DNA of 64,000 bases from RYN-230 sp963813975 (GCA_963813975.1 CAWFAP010000006.1:248001-312000); one strand, 5' to 3'; counted from the stretch's first letter, positions 54,817 through 63,742 are shown. Made by a program: numbers and translations. The notes: generated by a model from the sequence alone, not told the origin.

Positions 54817-55389
54817 GTGGTTACTCACATCGCGCTGCTGCGCGGGATCAACCTCGGCGGGCGCAACAAGGTCGCGATGGCGGACCTGCGCGACATCATG
54901 ACCTCGCTCGGGCACACCGACGTGGCTACCTACATCCAGAGCGGCAATGTGGTCTTCAGCACCGGGGAAACCGACACCGTGGCGCTGGGCACGGCTATCG
55001 AGAAAGCCGTTGAGGAGCGAACGGGCGTGCGGTCGGGGGTCCTGGTGCTGTCCAGCGCGGACCTGGCCCAGATCGCGCGGGATAACCCGTATCAGGATGA
55101 GCCGAACCTCAGGGCCGTGCACGTGGTGTTCCTGCCCGCCGCGCCGGCGCCCGAGATGATCGCCAGCGTGGCCGAGGCTCAGGACCAGGCGGCGCAGAAG
55201 GGCAGCCGGGACACGGCCCAGTACGTAGGACGGGCTCTCTTTCTGCACACCCCGGACGGCTTCGGGCGCAGCGAGCTGGCCACGCTGCTGACCCGGGCGG
55301 GCCGGCCGATGTCGGCGCGGGGGGCGGGCACGGCCCGTAACGCCGCCACCGTCCGCAAGCTGCTGGACCTGTGCGGGAGCTCAGGCTGA
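54817..55389 (+). CDS. DUF1697 protein
   Basis: 190 residues: THIALLRGINLGGRNKVAMADLRDIM, then GHTDVATYIQSGNVVFST and NPYQDEPNLRAVHVVFLP are hallmarks of DUF1697, an alpha-beta cytoplasmic family of unknown function common in actinobacteria. The C-terminal end TARNAATVRKLLDL is typical. GTG 54817 start. Divergent from the NUDIX gene with a 60-bp gap. Confidence 0.9.
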   Translation: MVTHIALLRGINLGGRNKVAMADLRDIMTSLGHTDVATYIQSGNVVFSTGETDTVALGTAIEKAVEERTGVRSGVLVLSSADLAQIARDNPYQDEPNLRAVHVVFLPAAPAPEMIASVAEAQDQAAQKGSRDTAQYVGRALFLHTPDGFGRSELATLLTRAGRPMSARGAGTARNAATVRKLLDLCGSSG

Positions 55390-55480
55390 CCCCGCGCCCG
55401 AGCCCGAGCCTGCTGAACTGTGCCTTTCTGAGCGCCGCGCGCAGGTGACACCCGATCCTTCTGAGTGAGAACATCAGGCA

Positions 55481-57025
55481 ATGGCCTCAGCGACCACCAA
55501 AGCGCCCGGACAGATCAGGGTCGGGCAGCCCCGCGGACGGTGGATCATCGCTGCCACCGTCCTCGGGTCGAGCATGGCGATGCTCGACGGGACCGTCGTC
55601 AACGTGGCCCTGCCGACTATCGGCCTGGAACTGCACACCTCCCTGGCCGGCCTGCAGTGGGTGGTGACCTCCTACACGCTCACCCTGGCCGGGCTCATCC
55701 TGCTGGGCGGGGCGCTCGGCGACCGGTTCGGCCGCCGGCGTGTGTTCCTCATCGGCGTGACCTGGTTCGCCCTCTCGTCCGCGCTGTGCGGCCTGGCCCC
55801 CAACATCGGGGTGCTGATCGCGGCCCGGGGGTTGCAGGGCATCGGCGGGGCGCTGCTCACGCCTGGCTCGCTGGCCATCATCCAGGCGGCGTTCGCGTCC
55901 GATGACCGGCCGCGGGCCATCGGGGCCTGGTCCGGGCTGGGGGGCGTGGCCGGCGCGATCGGCCCCTTCCTGGGGGGCTGGATCGTCGGCTCGATCGGGT
56001 GGCGCTGGATCTTCCTGCTCAACCTGCCGCTCGCCGCGGCTGTCCTCCTCGTGACCATCCGGCATGTCCCGGAAACCCGGGACCCGACCGCGCAGGGGCG
56101 TTTCGACATCGCCGGCGCGGTGCTCGCCGCGCTGGCGCTGGCCGGCATCACCGACGGGCTGATCGAGGCAACCTCGTCCTCCCGGCTCGCCTCCGTAGTG
56201 CCGGCCCTGGCCGGAGTCATCGCCGGGGTCGCGTTCGTCGTGCTCGAACGGCGGCGCGGCCGCCATCCCGAGCACGTCCCGCCGATGCTGCCCCTGGGGA
56301 TCTTCTCGTCCCGGCAGTTCACCGCCATCAACCTGATCACGTTCGTCGTGTACGGGGCGATGGGCGCGGTGTTCTTCCTGCTCGTCCTCAGCCTCCAGGT
56401 GGTGGCGGGCTTCACGCCCCTGCAGGCCGGGATTGCGCTGCTGCCCTCGACCGCGGCGCTGCTGCTGCTGTCGTCGCGGGCCGGCGCGCTGGCGCAGCGG
56501 TTCGGGCCGCGCTGGCTGATGACCGGCGGGCTGCTGACCGCGGCGGCCGGGCTGGCGTTGCTCGTCCGGATCGGGCCGGACCCGTCGTATGTGGCCGACG
56601 TGCTGCCCGCCGTCCTGCTGTTCGGGGTGGGCCTGTCCATGACCGTGGCCCCGCTCACCGCGACGGTCCTGGCCAGTGCGGATGAGCGGCACGCGGGCGT
56701 GGCCAGCGGGGTGAACAACGCCACGGCCCGGGCGGCGGGGCTGCTGGCCGTGGCGGGCCTGCCGGCCGCCGTCGGGCTCAGCGGCGGCGCGCTGCACTCG
56801 GCGCGGTTGCTGAACCACGGATTCCACGAGGCCATGCTCATCTGCTCCGGCCTGATGGTGCTGGCTGCGGTGGGATCGGCGATCCTGGTCGACAACAACG
56901 TGCTCCGGGCCCCGCCCGGAGAGCAGGTGGCCGAGCCGGAGTGCCTGACCAACTGCGCGGTCGGTGCCCCGCCGCTGGAGCCGGGGCTGCGGGTGCGCGC
57001 CGCGCCGCGAGCGGACTCCCACTAA
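55481..57025 (+). CDS. DHA2-family (14-helix) MFS drug exporter
   Basis: 514-residue major-facilitator antiporter with 14 predicted helices. Motif C is split as GSSMAMLDGTVVNVALPTIG; motif A is GALGDRFGRRRVFLIGV, and motif B lies in ARGLQGIGGALLTPGSLAII. It resembles EmrB/QacA exporters that expel drugs using proton flow. ATG 55481. The C-terminal tail is about 40 residues and cytoplasmic. Its stop lies in one of two direct CCACTAAGC copies, just before the inverted-repeat element at 57042. No dedicated regulator is next to it. Confidence 0.92.
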   Translation: MASATTKAPGQIRVGQPRGRWIIAATVLGSSMAMLDGTVVNVALPTIGLELHTSLAGLQWVVTSYTLTLAGLILLGGALGDRFGRRRVFLIGVTWFALSSALCGLAPNIGVLIAARGLQGIGGALLTPGSLAIIQAAFASDDRPRAIGAWSGLGGVAGAIGPFLGGWIVGSIGWRWIFLLNLPLAAAVLLVTIRHVPETRDPTAQGRFDIAGAVLAALALAGITDGLIEATSSSRLASVVPALAGVIAGVAFVVLERRRGRHPEHVPPMLPLGIFSSRQFTAINLITFVVYGAMGAVFFLLVLSLQVVAGFTPLQAGIALLPSTAALLLLSSRAGALAQRFGPRWLMTGGLLTAAAGLALLVRIGPDPSYVADVLPAVLLFGVGLSMTVAPLTATVLASADERHAGVASGVNNATARAAGLLAVAGLPAAVGLSGGALHSARLLNHGFHEAMLICSGLMVLAAVGSAILVDNNVLRAPPGEQVAEPECLTNCAVGAPPLEPGLRVRAAPRADSH

Positions 57026-57041
57026 GCTTCTACTCCACTAA

Positions 57042-57142
57042 GCGTTATTCAACCGACGGGTGGGCGCAGGCCCGCAGGATCTGCGCGAGCGGTCGGTGCA
57101 GGTCAAGACGACAGCCGCCGTAACAGGCGTTTTGAATAACGC
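57042..57142. repeat. 101-bp element with 11-bp perfect inverted ends
   Basis: GCGTTATTCAA (57042-57052) and TTGAATAACGC (57132-57142) are exact inverted copies, separated by 79 bp of different composition. The ends are AT-rich compared with the surroundings. No open frame of interest lies within. It could be a miniature inverted-repeat element or the remains of an insertion sequence, or a long hairpin in the proS leader or the MFS end. Short direct repeats CCACTAAGC (57019-57027 and 57035-57043) lie at its left edge only. Confidence 0.55.
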
Positions 57143-57187
57143 GACTTGAATTAGAACATTGTCGTTCCATACGGAGAGTCCCCGCGC

Positions 57188-58891
57188 ATGCACTGGTCAC
57201 AGATGTTCGTTCCCACCCTGCGCGAGGACCCGGCGGACGCGGGCGCGCCGAGCCACCGGCTGCTGCTGCGCGGTGGCTACATCCGCCAGCTGATAGCCGG
57301 GCACTACTCGCTGCTGCCGCTGGCCGTCCGGGTCCGGTCCAAGGTCATCGACATCATCCGCCAGGAGATGAACGGGATCGGCGCGCAGGAGGTCCTGCTG
57401 CCCGACATGCACCCGGCCGAGATCTGGGAGCGCAGCGGGCGCTGGGAAATCATGGGCGAGGAGATGTTCCGGCTCACCGACCGGAAGGGCGCCCGGCTCG
57501 CGCTGGCCATGACGCACGAGGAGATCTTCGCGGTCCTGGCCACCGAGCTGAACTCACACAAGCAGCTGCCGCAGGCCTGGTACCAGTTCCAGACCAAGTT
57601 CCGGGACGAGCCGCGGCCCCGGGCCGGGCTGATCCGCACCCGCGAGTTCACCATGAAGGACTCCTACACTTTCGACCTGGACCGAGTCGGGCTCGATGCC
57701 GCCTTCGACCGGCACTACGGCGCGTACGAGCGCATCTTCGAGCGGCTCGGGATCCCGGCCATCCCCGTCGAAGCCTCCAGCGGAACCATGGGCGGCAGCG
57801 ACTCCACCGAGTTCATGTGCCCCTCGTCCTCCGGTGAGGACCTCGTCGTGTACTGCGCGGCCTGCAAGTACGCGGCCAACATCGAGAAGGCCACGTCACG
57901 GCTGGCCGACCTGGCCGACGGCCCCGGGCCCGACGCCCCGGAGCGGTTCGACACGCCCGGCGTGCGGACCATCGAGGACCTGGCCGCCGGGTACGACGCG
58001 GCCGCGACGCGGCAGATCAAGACGCTCGTCTACGTGCTGGACGACAAGCTCACCCTGGTGCTGATGCGCGGCGACCACGCGCTGAACGAGCAGAAGCTAA
58101 TCGACGCGACCGGCGCAACCACGGTCCGCCCGGCCCAGCCGGACGAGATCAGGGAGGCGCTCGGCGCGCTGCCCGGGAGCCTGGGCGCGGTCGGGGTCGG
58201 CGGGCTGCCGATCCTCGCGGACCGCGCGCTGGACGGCCGGCGCGACATGGTCACCGGGGCCAACGTTGACGACATGCACCTGCGCGGCGTGGACGTGGCC
58301 CGGGACATCGCCGTGGGCCAGTGGGCCGACCTGCGCGAGATCGCTGCGGGCGAGGCCTGCCCCCAGTGCGGGGAACCGCTGGAGCTCATCGAGGCCATCG
58401 AGGTCGGGCACATTTTCAAGCTCGGGGACCGTTACTCCAAGGTCTTCGGCGCGACCGTGCTCGGCCCGGACGGCAAGGCCGTCCCGCTCATCATGGGGAG
58501 CTACGGGATCGGGGTGGAGCGCGCGATGGCCGCCATCGTCGAATGCCACCACGACGAGCGCGGCATCGTCTGGCCACTGGCCGTGGCCCCGTTCGCGGTC
58601 GTGGTGACCGTGGCCCAGTCCGAGGACGCCGAGGTGGCTAAGGCGGGCGCGGAACTCTACGACCGGCTGGCTGCAGCCGGATTCGAGGTCATCATCGACG
58701 ACCGGGCCGAGCGGGCCGGGGTGAAGTTCCGCGACGCGGAGCTGACCGGTATCCCGTACCGGGTCACGGTGGGCAAGCGCGGGCTGGCCGAGGGCACGGT
58801 CGAGCTGACCGAGCGGGCTACCGGTGAGACTCGGAAGGTCGCCCCGGACGAGGTGGCCGCTCAGCTGGGTGAGCTGGCCGGGAGCCGCTGA
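57188..58891 (+). CDS. proS: Prolyl-tRNA synthetase
   Basis: 567-residue class II synthetase of the bacterial (editing-domain) type. Class II motif 2 is seen in QFQTKFRDEPRPRAGLIRTREFTMKDSYTF, and motif 3 in LIMGSYGIGVERAMAAIVECHHDERGIVWP. The roughly 180-residue INS editing domain lies between motifs 2 and 3 (from about 225), and the C-terminal anticodon-binding domain starts near PFAVVVTVAQSED. It charges tRNA(Pro) with proline and also clears alanine, complementing the YbaK protein encoded at 51.9 kb. ATG 57188; GGAGAG lies upstream. Confidence 0.96.
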   Translation: MHWSQMFVPTLREDPADAGAPSHRLLLRGGYIRQLIAGHYSLLPLAVRVRSKVIDIIRQEMNGIGAQEVLLPDMHPAEIWERSGRWEIMGEEMFRLTDRKGARLALAMTHEEIFAVLATELNSHKQLPQAWYQFQTKFRDEPRPRAGLIRTREFTMKDSYTFDLDRVGLDAAFDRHYGAYERIFERLGIPAIPVEASSGTMGGSDSTEFMCPSSSGEDLVVYCAACKYAANIEKATSRLADLADGPGPDAPERFDTPGVRTIEDLAAGYDAAATRQIKTLVYVLDDKLTLVLMRGDHALNEQKLIDATGATTVRPAQPDEIREALGALPGSLGAVGVGGLPILADRALDGRRDMVTGANVDDMHLRGVDVARDIAVGQWADLREIAAGEACPQCGEPLELIEAIEVGHIFKLGDRYSKVFGATVLGPDGKAVPLIMGSYGIGVERAMAAIVECHHDERGIVWPLAVAPFAVVVTVAQSEDAEVAKAGAELYDRLAAAGFEVIIDDRAERAGVKFRDAELTGIPYRVTVGKRGLAEGTVELTERATGETRKVAPDEVAAQLGELAGSR

Positions 58892-59849
58892 GCTCCCGCT
58901 GGCCCGGGCGGTGGCGGGTGGCCAGCAGGCTGGTCACTGTGACCGTGGCCAGCACGCCGCCGATGACGCACAGGGACATCCAGGTGTTGATGTGCGGCAC
59001 CGGCACCGGGCCGATGTGGTGGACTCCGGAGTCGGCGAGCGCCTCGGCAATCAGCTTGACCCCGATGAACGCGAGGATCGCGGACAGCCCGGCGGTCAGG
59101 TGCACCAGCCGGTCCAGCAGCCCTCCGATCAGGAAGTACAGGTGACGCAGGCCGAGCAGCGCGAACACGTTCGCGGCCAGCACCAGGTAGGGATCGCGGG
59201 TCAGGCCGAACACCGCCGGGATGGAGTCCATCGCGAACACCACGTCCGCGCCGGCGATCGCGGCGATCAGGGCCAGCAGCGGCCCGTGCGGGTGCCGCAT
59301 GAGGCGGCCGGCCAGCCCGCGGCGCAGGATCTTCGGCCCCGGCATCCGGGGACCGGGCCCGGCGGGATCCGGCGGGCCGCCCCGGCCTGCCGCCATCCGC
59401 ACGGCGGTGACCAGCAGCACCGCGCCGAATATGTACAGCACCCAGTCGAAGCGGTTCAGCGCGGCCGCGCCCGCCGCGATGAACACGGCCCGCAGCAGCA
59501 GGGCGAGGCCGATCCCGGCCAGCAGGACCCGGCTGCGCAGCCGGCCCGCCACCCCGGATCCGCCGATCAGCAGGACGAACACGAACAGGTTGTCCAGCGA
59601 GAGGCTGTACTCGGTCAGCCAGCCCGCGTAGAACTGGCCCGAGGCCTTCGGCCCGGCCACCGCGGCCAGGGCCGCGCCGAACAGCGCTCCCAGGGCGACG
59701 ACGCCCGCGGTGCAGAACGCCGCCTCGCGCAGCCCTGGCTCGTGGCCACGGCTGCGCGAGGCGAGAATCACGTCCGCCGCGACGACCGCGAGGACCACCG
59801 CGAGCGCGACACCCCATAGCCACAGCGGCACATGGAAGGCGTCGTGCAT
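58818..59849 (-). CDS. TerC-family integral membrane protein
   Basis: 343 residues with seven to nine membrane helices. TerC hallmarks are YSLSLDNLFVFVLLIGG, the second acidic motif IAGADVVFAMDSIPAVFGLTRDPYLVLAANVFALLGLRHLYFL and the pair of Asp residues that bind metal. Family members export manganese or aid metal loading of secreted enzymes. ATG 59849 has an AGGAG site. The last 25 codons run antisense over the 3' end of proS (74 bp overlap). Confidence 0.9.
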   Translation of the reverse strand: MHDAFHVPLWLWGVALAVVLAVVAADVILASRSRGHEPGLREAAFCTAGVVALGALFGAALAAVAGPKASGQFYAGWLTEYSLSLDNLFVFVLLIGGSGVAGRLRSRVLLAGIGLALLLRAVFIAAGAAALNRFDWVLYIFGAVLLVTAVRMAAGRGGPPDPAGPGPRMPGPKILRRGLAGRLMRHPHGPLLALIAAIAGADVVFAMDSIPAVFGLTRDPYLVLAANVFALLGLRHLYFLIGGLLDRLVHLTAGLSAILAFIGVKLIAEALADSGVHHIGPVPVPHINTWMSLCVIGGVLATVTVTSLLATRHRPGQRELSGSRPAHPAERPPRPGRPSESHR

Positions 59850-59871
59850 CACGGGGAGACTCCTGTTGTCG

Positions 59872-61203
59872 TCAGCGTGGTCCTGGCCCGCCTCCGGTGG
59901 TGGACGCCCGCAGGGTGCCGAACTGGGTCGCCCGGACGAAGTCGGCCGGCGTGAGCAGTCCGGCCAGTTCACCGCTCGGGCCCAGCACCAGCGCGTGGCC
60001 GGTGGTGTGCAGTGCGGACGGGCTGGCCGGGCGCACGCTCAGCCTCGCGTGCAGGTCGGCCAGCGGCTCGTCCAGCGTGGTGAAGATCAGGGAGCCGACC
60101 GGGGTGGCGACCTGCGCCAGCCGGGTGCCGGCCCGGTGATCCGCCGGCACGGCCATCAGCTGGGACAGCGTGACCAGGCCGCACAGCTGGCCATCGAAGT
60201 CCCGCACCGGGTAGGCGGTCGTGCCGAGGTGGGCCAGCTGGTCCCGGCCGTCCCCGGCCAGGCTCTGCTGATCCAGGAAGTCCTGGACCGTCTGCCAGCC
60301 ACGGGCGGTGGGAGCCAGCCCGCCGTCCAGCGGGAGGATGTCGCGGACCCGCACCCCGGCCAGCGCGGCCGAGGTCCGCACCTGGCTGGCCTCAGCGCGC
60401 GACGCCGCGACCATCAGCAGGCCCATCAGCCCGAACCACAGGCCGGTCAGGTGACCCAGCGCCAGCGCGGTCACTCCGGCAGCGGTCAGGATCGCCCCGC
60501 TGACCTGGCCGAAACGGGCCGCGATGAGACCGGCGCGGATGGGATCACCCGAGCGCGCCCACGCGAGCGCTCGGACAATCCGCCCCCCATCCAGCCCCGC
60601 TCCCGGGACCAGGTTGGCCACGGCCAGCAGCCCGTTGATCCAGGCTCCGGCCACGGCCACGGCGACGACCAGCAGGCCGGCGCCGAGCGCGGACAGGGCG
60701 ACGGCCGCGGCCGCGCTGACCACGCCGAGCAGCAGGCTGGTCAGCGGCCCGGCCGCGGCGACCCACCCCTGGGCCCCAGGGCCCGGCAGTTCCGGCTCCC
60801 CGAACGACCCCGGGCGCTGAGCCCGGCCGTGCCGCACGCCTCCGAACAGGCCGATCGTGACCGGTACGCGGAGGCCATAGCGGCGGGCCATGATCGAGTG
60901 TGCCAACTCGTGCGCGACCATGCTGGCCAGCAGGACGAGAACCAGACCCGTGGCGGCGGCGAGGTAGCCGCCCACCGACCGGCCCGGGTCAAGAGCGGGC
61001 AGGCTGAGCGCTCCGAATGCGGCGGCCAGCACGCCGAGCAGGTAGGCCCCAGGGGTGAGCGTGATCGGTATTCCGGCGATGCGGAAGCCTGCCCCGCGGC
61101 CGGGATCCCGGGAATAGACGGGACCTCCGGGCGGCCCGGGATCCCGCGGCGGCCGGGCGGCCGGGCCAGCAGGCCCGGCTGAGGGCGGGTGAATCATGGT
61201 CAC
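59872..61203 (-). CDS. Site-2 protease-like (M50) zinc metalloprotease with CBS domains
   Basis: 443 residues. The zinc motif HELAH lies in VAHELAHSIMARRYG (about 117), and the second metal motif is NLVPGAGLDGGRI. About six helices precede a cytoplasmic C-terminal half with two CBS-like repeats (VRDILPLDGGL ... YPVRDFDGQLCGLVTLSQLM and ALVLGPSGELAGLLTPADF). It cleaves membrane proteins within the bilayer, perhaps regulated by nucleotide binding at the CBS pair. GTG 61203 follows GAGGAG. Mycobacterial Rv2625c is a relative as I recall. The substrate is unknown. Confidence 0.88.
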   Translation of the reverse strand: MTMIHPPSAGPAGPAARPPRDPGPPGGPVYSRDPGRGAGFRIAGIPITLTPGAYLLGVLAAAFGALSLPALDPGRSVGGYLAAATGLVLVLLASMVAHELAHSIMARRYGLRVPVTIGLFGGVRHGRAQRPGSFGEPELPGPGAQGWVAAAGPLTSLLLGVVSAAAAVALSALGAGLLVVAVAVAGAWINGLLAVANLVPGAGLDGGRIVRALAWARSGDPIRAGLIAARFGQVSGAILTAAGVTALALGHLTGLWFGLMGLLMVAASRAEASQVRTSAALAGVRVRDILPLDGGLAPTARGWQTVQDFLDQQSLAGDGRDQLAHLGTTAYPVRDFDGQLCGLVTLSQLMAVPADHRAGTRLAQVATPVGSLIFTTLDEPLADLHARLSVRPASPSALHTTGHALVLGPSGELAGLLTPADFVRATQFGTLRASTTGGGPGPR

Positions 61204-61358
61204 TGCGGTCTCCTCGTGGCGCTGGCGTCAGGGTCGCCAGATGCCCTGCGACTACTATGCATTGCCGGAGAAACCCCGTCATCGGACGTCACCGGCTAAG
61301 ATAGCGGCTATGAAGCTGCCTGCTTCCGGCAACGTTCCGGGCTTGAGGAGCTGACCGG

Positions 61359-62636
61359 ATGAGCCAGCGCCAGCCTGACGAGCGCGACGGTGCCGCGGGC
61401 GGCGCCGGTGGGACGGCCGGGGCCAGTGTGGCCGCCGGGACCAGCAGCGGCGCAGCGGCCATTGGGTCGGCGGGGGCCAGCGGAGCGGTCAACCTGGTCG
61501 CGATCGCCCGCGCGGCGAGCCGGGAGGCGGGCGGGGTATCGCCGGACTTGCTCGCCGATTACCTGCCCGCGGCCGCGGACGCGGCCCGGAGCGGCCGTCG
61601 CCTGGTCGCCATGGAACTCGCCCGGTACGGCCGGGCGGGGGAGGAGGCCGCGGAGACCGGCGTGGCCCTGCGCGGCCTGGTCGACCTGTACCTGTCGGCG
61701 ACCTGGCGGTTGTGGCGTGAGCTCTCCGGCCTGGCCGATCTGCGGGCCGCCGGGCTCGGCGTGCTGCGGGCCGCCGACGACGCGGTGGCCGCGGCGGCCG
61801 AGGGCTTCGAGCGGGCCCACCGGTCGATCGCCCGCCGCGAGGAGGCCGAGCGCCTGGAGTTCGTGGACGACCTGCTCTCCGGCCGCGACGCCTCCGATCT
61901 GCTGGTGCGCGGCGAGCGGCTCGGGCTGCGGCTGGCCGGCCCGCACGTGGTCGTGCTGGCCGAGTACGCGACCGGGGTTCACGCCACCCGGCCGCTGGGC
62001 AAGGAAATCGACCGGCTGGTCGCCGAGGCGGCCGCCCCCTCGCCGTCCCTGACGATCACCCGCGGCGGCCGGCTCGTCGCGGTAACCGGCGTGACCGACG
62101 GCGGCGAGGCCAGCCGGGTCGCCGTGGCGCTGGCCCGCGTCCTGGCCCGGGGCCACCCGGACCTGCTGCCGGACGAGCCACGGCCGTGGCGGGTCGCGTT
62201 CGGCCGCGCCTACCCGGGACCGGGCGGCGTGCGGCGGTCCTACGACGAGGCGGGTGACGCGCTTGAGGTGGCTGCGCGCCTAGGCATGCCCGACCCGGTG
62301 GTGGATGCCTCGGATCTGCTCATCTACCAGGTCATCCTGCGCGACCGGACCGCGATCACCGACTTGGTCGGCGCGTTGCTCACCCCGCTGGCGCAGGCCC
62401 GGGGCGGGGCCGGGCCATTGCTGGCCACGCTGCAGGAGTACTACGCGTCCGGCCGCGTCGCGGCCGAGGCCGCCCGCCGCCTGCACCTGTCGGTCCGCGC
62501 GGTGACCTACCGGCTGGCCCGGGTCAAGGCGCTTACCGGCCGGGACCCGGCCGACCCGGCGCAAGGGCTGGCGCTGCAGGTGGCGGTCATCGGCGCCCGG
62601 ATGCTCGACTGGCCCGCCGTGCCGCTCGAGGCCTGA
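61359..62636 (+). CDS. PucR/CdaR-type transcriptional regulator
   Basis: 425 residues. The C-terminal HTH of the PucR family is LQEYYASGRVAAEAARRLHLSVRAVTYRLARVKALTGRDP, preceded by the GGDEF-derived middle domain (RVAFGRAYPGPGGVRRSYDEAGDAL) and an N-terminal helical sensor part with the DLYLSATWRLWRELS segment. A 40-residue Gly/Ala/Ser-rich stretch begins the protein. ATG 61359 has GAGGAG upstream. Divergent from the protease gene with a gap of 155 bp. The inducer and target genes are unknown. Confidence 0.87.
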   Translation: MSQRQPDERDGAAGGAGGTAGASVAAGTSSGAAAIGSAGASGAVNLVAIARAASREAGGVSPDLLADYLPAAADAARSGRRLVAMELARYGRAGEEAAETGVALRGLVDLYLSATWRLWRELSGLADLRAAGLGVLRAADDAVAAAAEGFERAHRSIARREEAERLEFVDDLLSGRDASDLLVRGERLGLRLAGPHVVVLAEYATGVHATRPLGKEIDRLVAEAAAPSPSLTITRGGRLVAVTGVTDGGEASRVAVALARVLARGHPDLLPDEPRPWRVAFGRAYPGPGGVRRSYDEAGDALEVAARLGMPDPVVDASDLLIYQVILRDRTAITDLVGALLTPLAQARGGAGPLLATLQEYYASGRVAAEAARRLHLSVRAVTYRLARVKALTGRDPADPAQGLALQVAVIGARMLDWPAVPLEA

Positions 62637-62950
62637 GACGTGGCGGGACGGGCCCGGGGTTCATGACGCCCGGGGCCCGGACCGGCCGCGGATAATGTTA
62701 GTGCGAGGAATTCTGGTGATCAGTGGCCGCCGGTGCCATGCCGGGCGCCGGTGTCGCGACGCGGAGAGGCGATGTCGAGCCTGGCCGCGTTCGCGTCCTC
62801 GCTGCTGATGACGACCCAGGCCTCCTGCAGGCAGGCGGCTATCCTGGACGGGTGGCCGCCGTTCTCGGTCCGGGGCTCGTCAGGCTGGCCGCTCCACGGG
62901 ACGCAACAAGCCCGCCGCCACAGGGGGCGACGGGCTCGCGGTGGGGTGGG
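62637..62950. other. Intergenic region with thioredoxin terminator
   Basis: 314 bases between convergent pucR-like and thioredoxin genes. Apart from the hairpin at 62909-62936 nothing is supported; short open frames here are low-quality. Confidence 0.5.
62909..62936 (-). terminator. Terminator hairpin of the thioredoxin gene
   Basis: AGCCCGCCGCC (62909-62919) pairs with GGCGACGGGCT (62926-62936) with one mismatch and a 6-base loop, 14 bases beyond the stop codon of the leftward gene; on the minus strand TTGTTG follows. Confidence 0.6.
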
Positions 62951-63388
62951 TTAGCTCTGGTTCTCGGCGGCCTCGTGCGCGTCCTCGTGCTCGTGGTCGT
63001 GCCCGTGCTCGTGGTCGTGCCCGTGCCCGTGGTCGTCCTTGGCCACGCTCGCCCGCACCTCGTCCATGTCGAGCTCGCGGGCCTTCGTGATCAGCTCCTC
63101 CAGGGCCTGCTCGGGCAGCGCGCCCGGCTGCGCGTAGAGGACGATGTTGTCCCTGATCACCATCAGCGTGGGGATGGACGAAATATTGAACTGCTGGGCC
63201 AGTTCGGTCTCAGCGTCCGTGTCCACCTTGCCGAACACCGCGTCCGAGTGCTTCTCCGACGCCTTGTCGAAGACGGGCGCGAACATGCGGCACGGGCCGC
63301 ACCAGGAAGCCCAGAAGTCCACCAGAACCATGTCCGCGCCGCCCACGACAGACTCAAAGTTCTGGCCCGTCAGTTCGACCGTAGCCAT
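62951..63388 (-). CDS. Thioredoxin with histidine-rich C-terminal tail
   Basis: 145 residues. Residues 1-107 are a normal thioredoxin: VLVDFWASWCGPCRMFAPV (active site WCGPC), GKVDTDAETELAQQFNISSIPTLMV with the cis-proline. It lacks a signal, so it works in the cytoplasm. After about residue 115 comes an unusual His/Asp/Glu-rich tail (DDHGHGHDHEHGHDHEHED) able to bind metals such as Ni, Zn or Cu. A CsoR/CstR-like palindrome lies 38 bases upstream, pointing to control by copper or persulfide. ATG 63388 has GAGGAG nearby. Confidence 0.93.
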   Translation of the reverse strand: MATVELTGQNFESVVGGADMVLVDFWASWCGPCRMFAPVFDKASEKHSDAVFGKVDTDAETELAQQFNISSIPTLMVIRDNIVLYAQPGALPEQALEELITKARELDMDEVRASVAKDDHGHGHDHEHGHDHEHEDAHEAAENQS

Positions 63389-63426
63389 GGGTGTCTCCTC
63401 GTCTCAACGGGTATCCGATTCCCGGT

Positions 63427-63442
63427 ATACCCTCCGGGGTAT
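63427..63442. promoter_or_regulatory. CsoR/CstR-like operator
   Basis: ATACCC-TCCG-GGGTAT is a perfect 6-4-6 inverted repeat and matches the G/C-flanked pattern recognised by CsoR, CstR and related DUF156 repressors. It is in the promoter region of the leftward thioredoxin gene. No csoR-type gene is in the window. Confidence 0.6.
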
Positions 63443-63648
63443 GTAAACCGAGTCAGCCCGGACCAAATTCCCGGGCGGAGTGCGTCCTACTTTCCTCGTC
63501 TGTAGTAGCCAACTTCGCCCCCGGGTTATGCCCCGTCCACCCGGTCAATCTGAGCCGGCCTGCCTCAACGCCGTTCTTTGGCCGGGGGGCTGTGCTTAAC
63601 AAGATCCCTTCCCCGTGGGATGGTGACAAGTTCGCCGCAAGATAGAGA

Positions 63649-63665
63649 GAATCAATTCTTGATTC
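63649..63665. promoter_or_regulatory. 7-3-7 inverted repeat
   Basis: GAATCAA and TTGATTC are perfect inverted copies with a 3-base centre, in an AT-rich island 78 bases before the last gene of the window. Operator or hairpin; not resolved. Confidence 0.4.
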
Positions 63666-63742
63666 GAGTGGCGGAGCCAGGTTTGTCGGTGGCCGGCAGT
63701 AGTGTCGATATCGATTAGGACGCACAGGCAGGAGGTGGCTCA

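Larger units (their letters stand above)
63389..63742. other. Intergenic region with two palindromes
   Basis: 354 bases between divergent genes. It contains the CsoR-like site at 63427-63442 and a GAATCAA ttc TTGATTC repeat (63649-63665), plus a short palindrome TCGATATCGA (63705-63714). No gene recognised. Confidence 0.5.

Noticed and set aside
62990..63050. Short G/T-rich repeats resembling a CRISPR or minisatellite
   Set aside because: They are the codons of the His/Asp/Glu-rich thioredoxin tail; there are no spacers and no cas genes.
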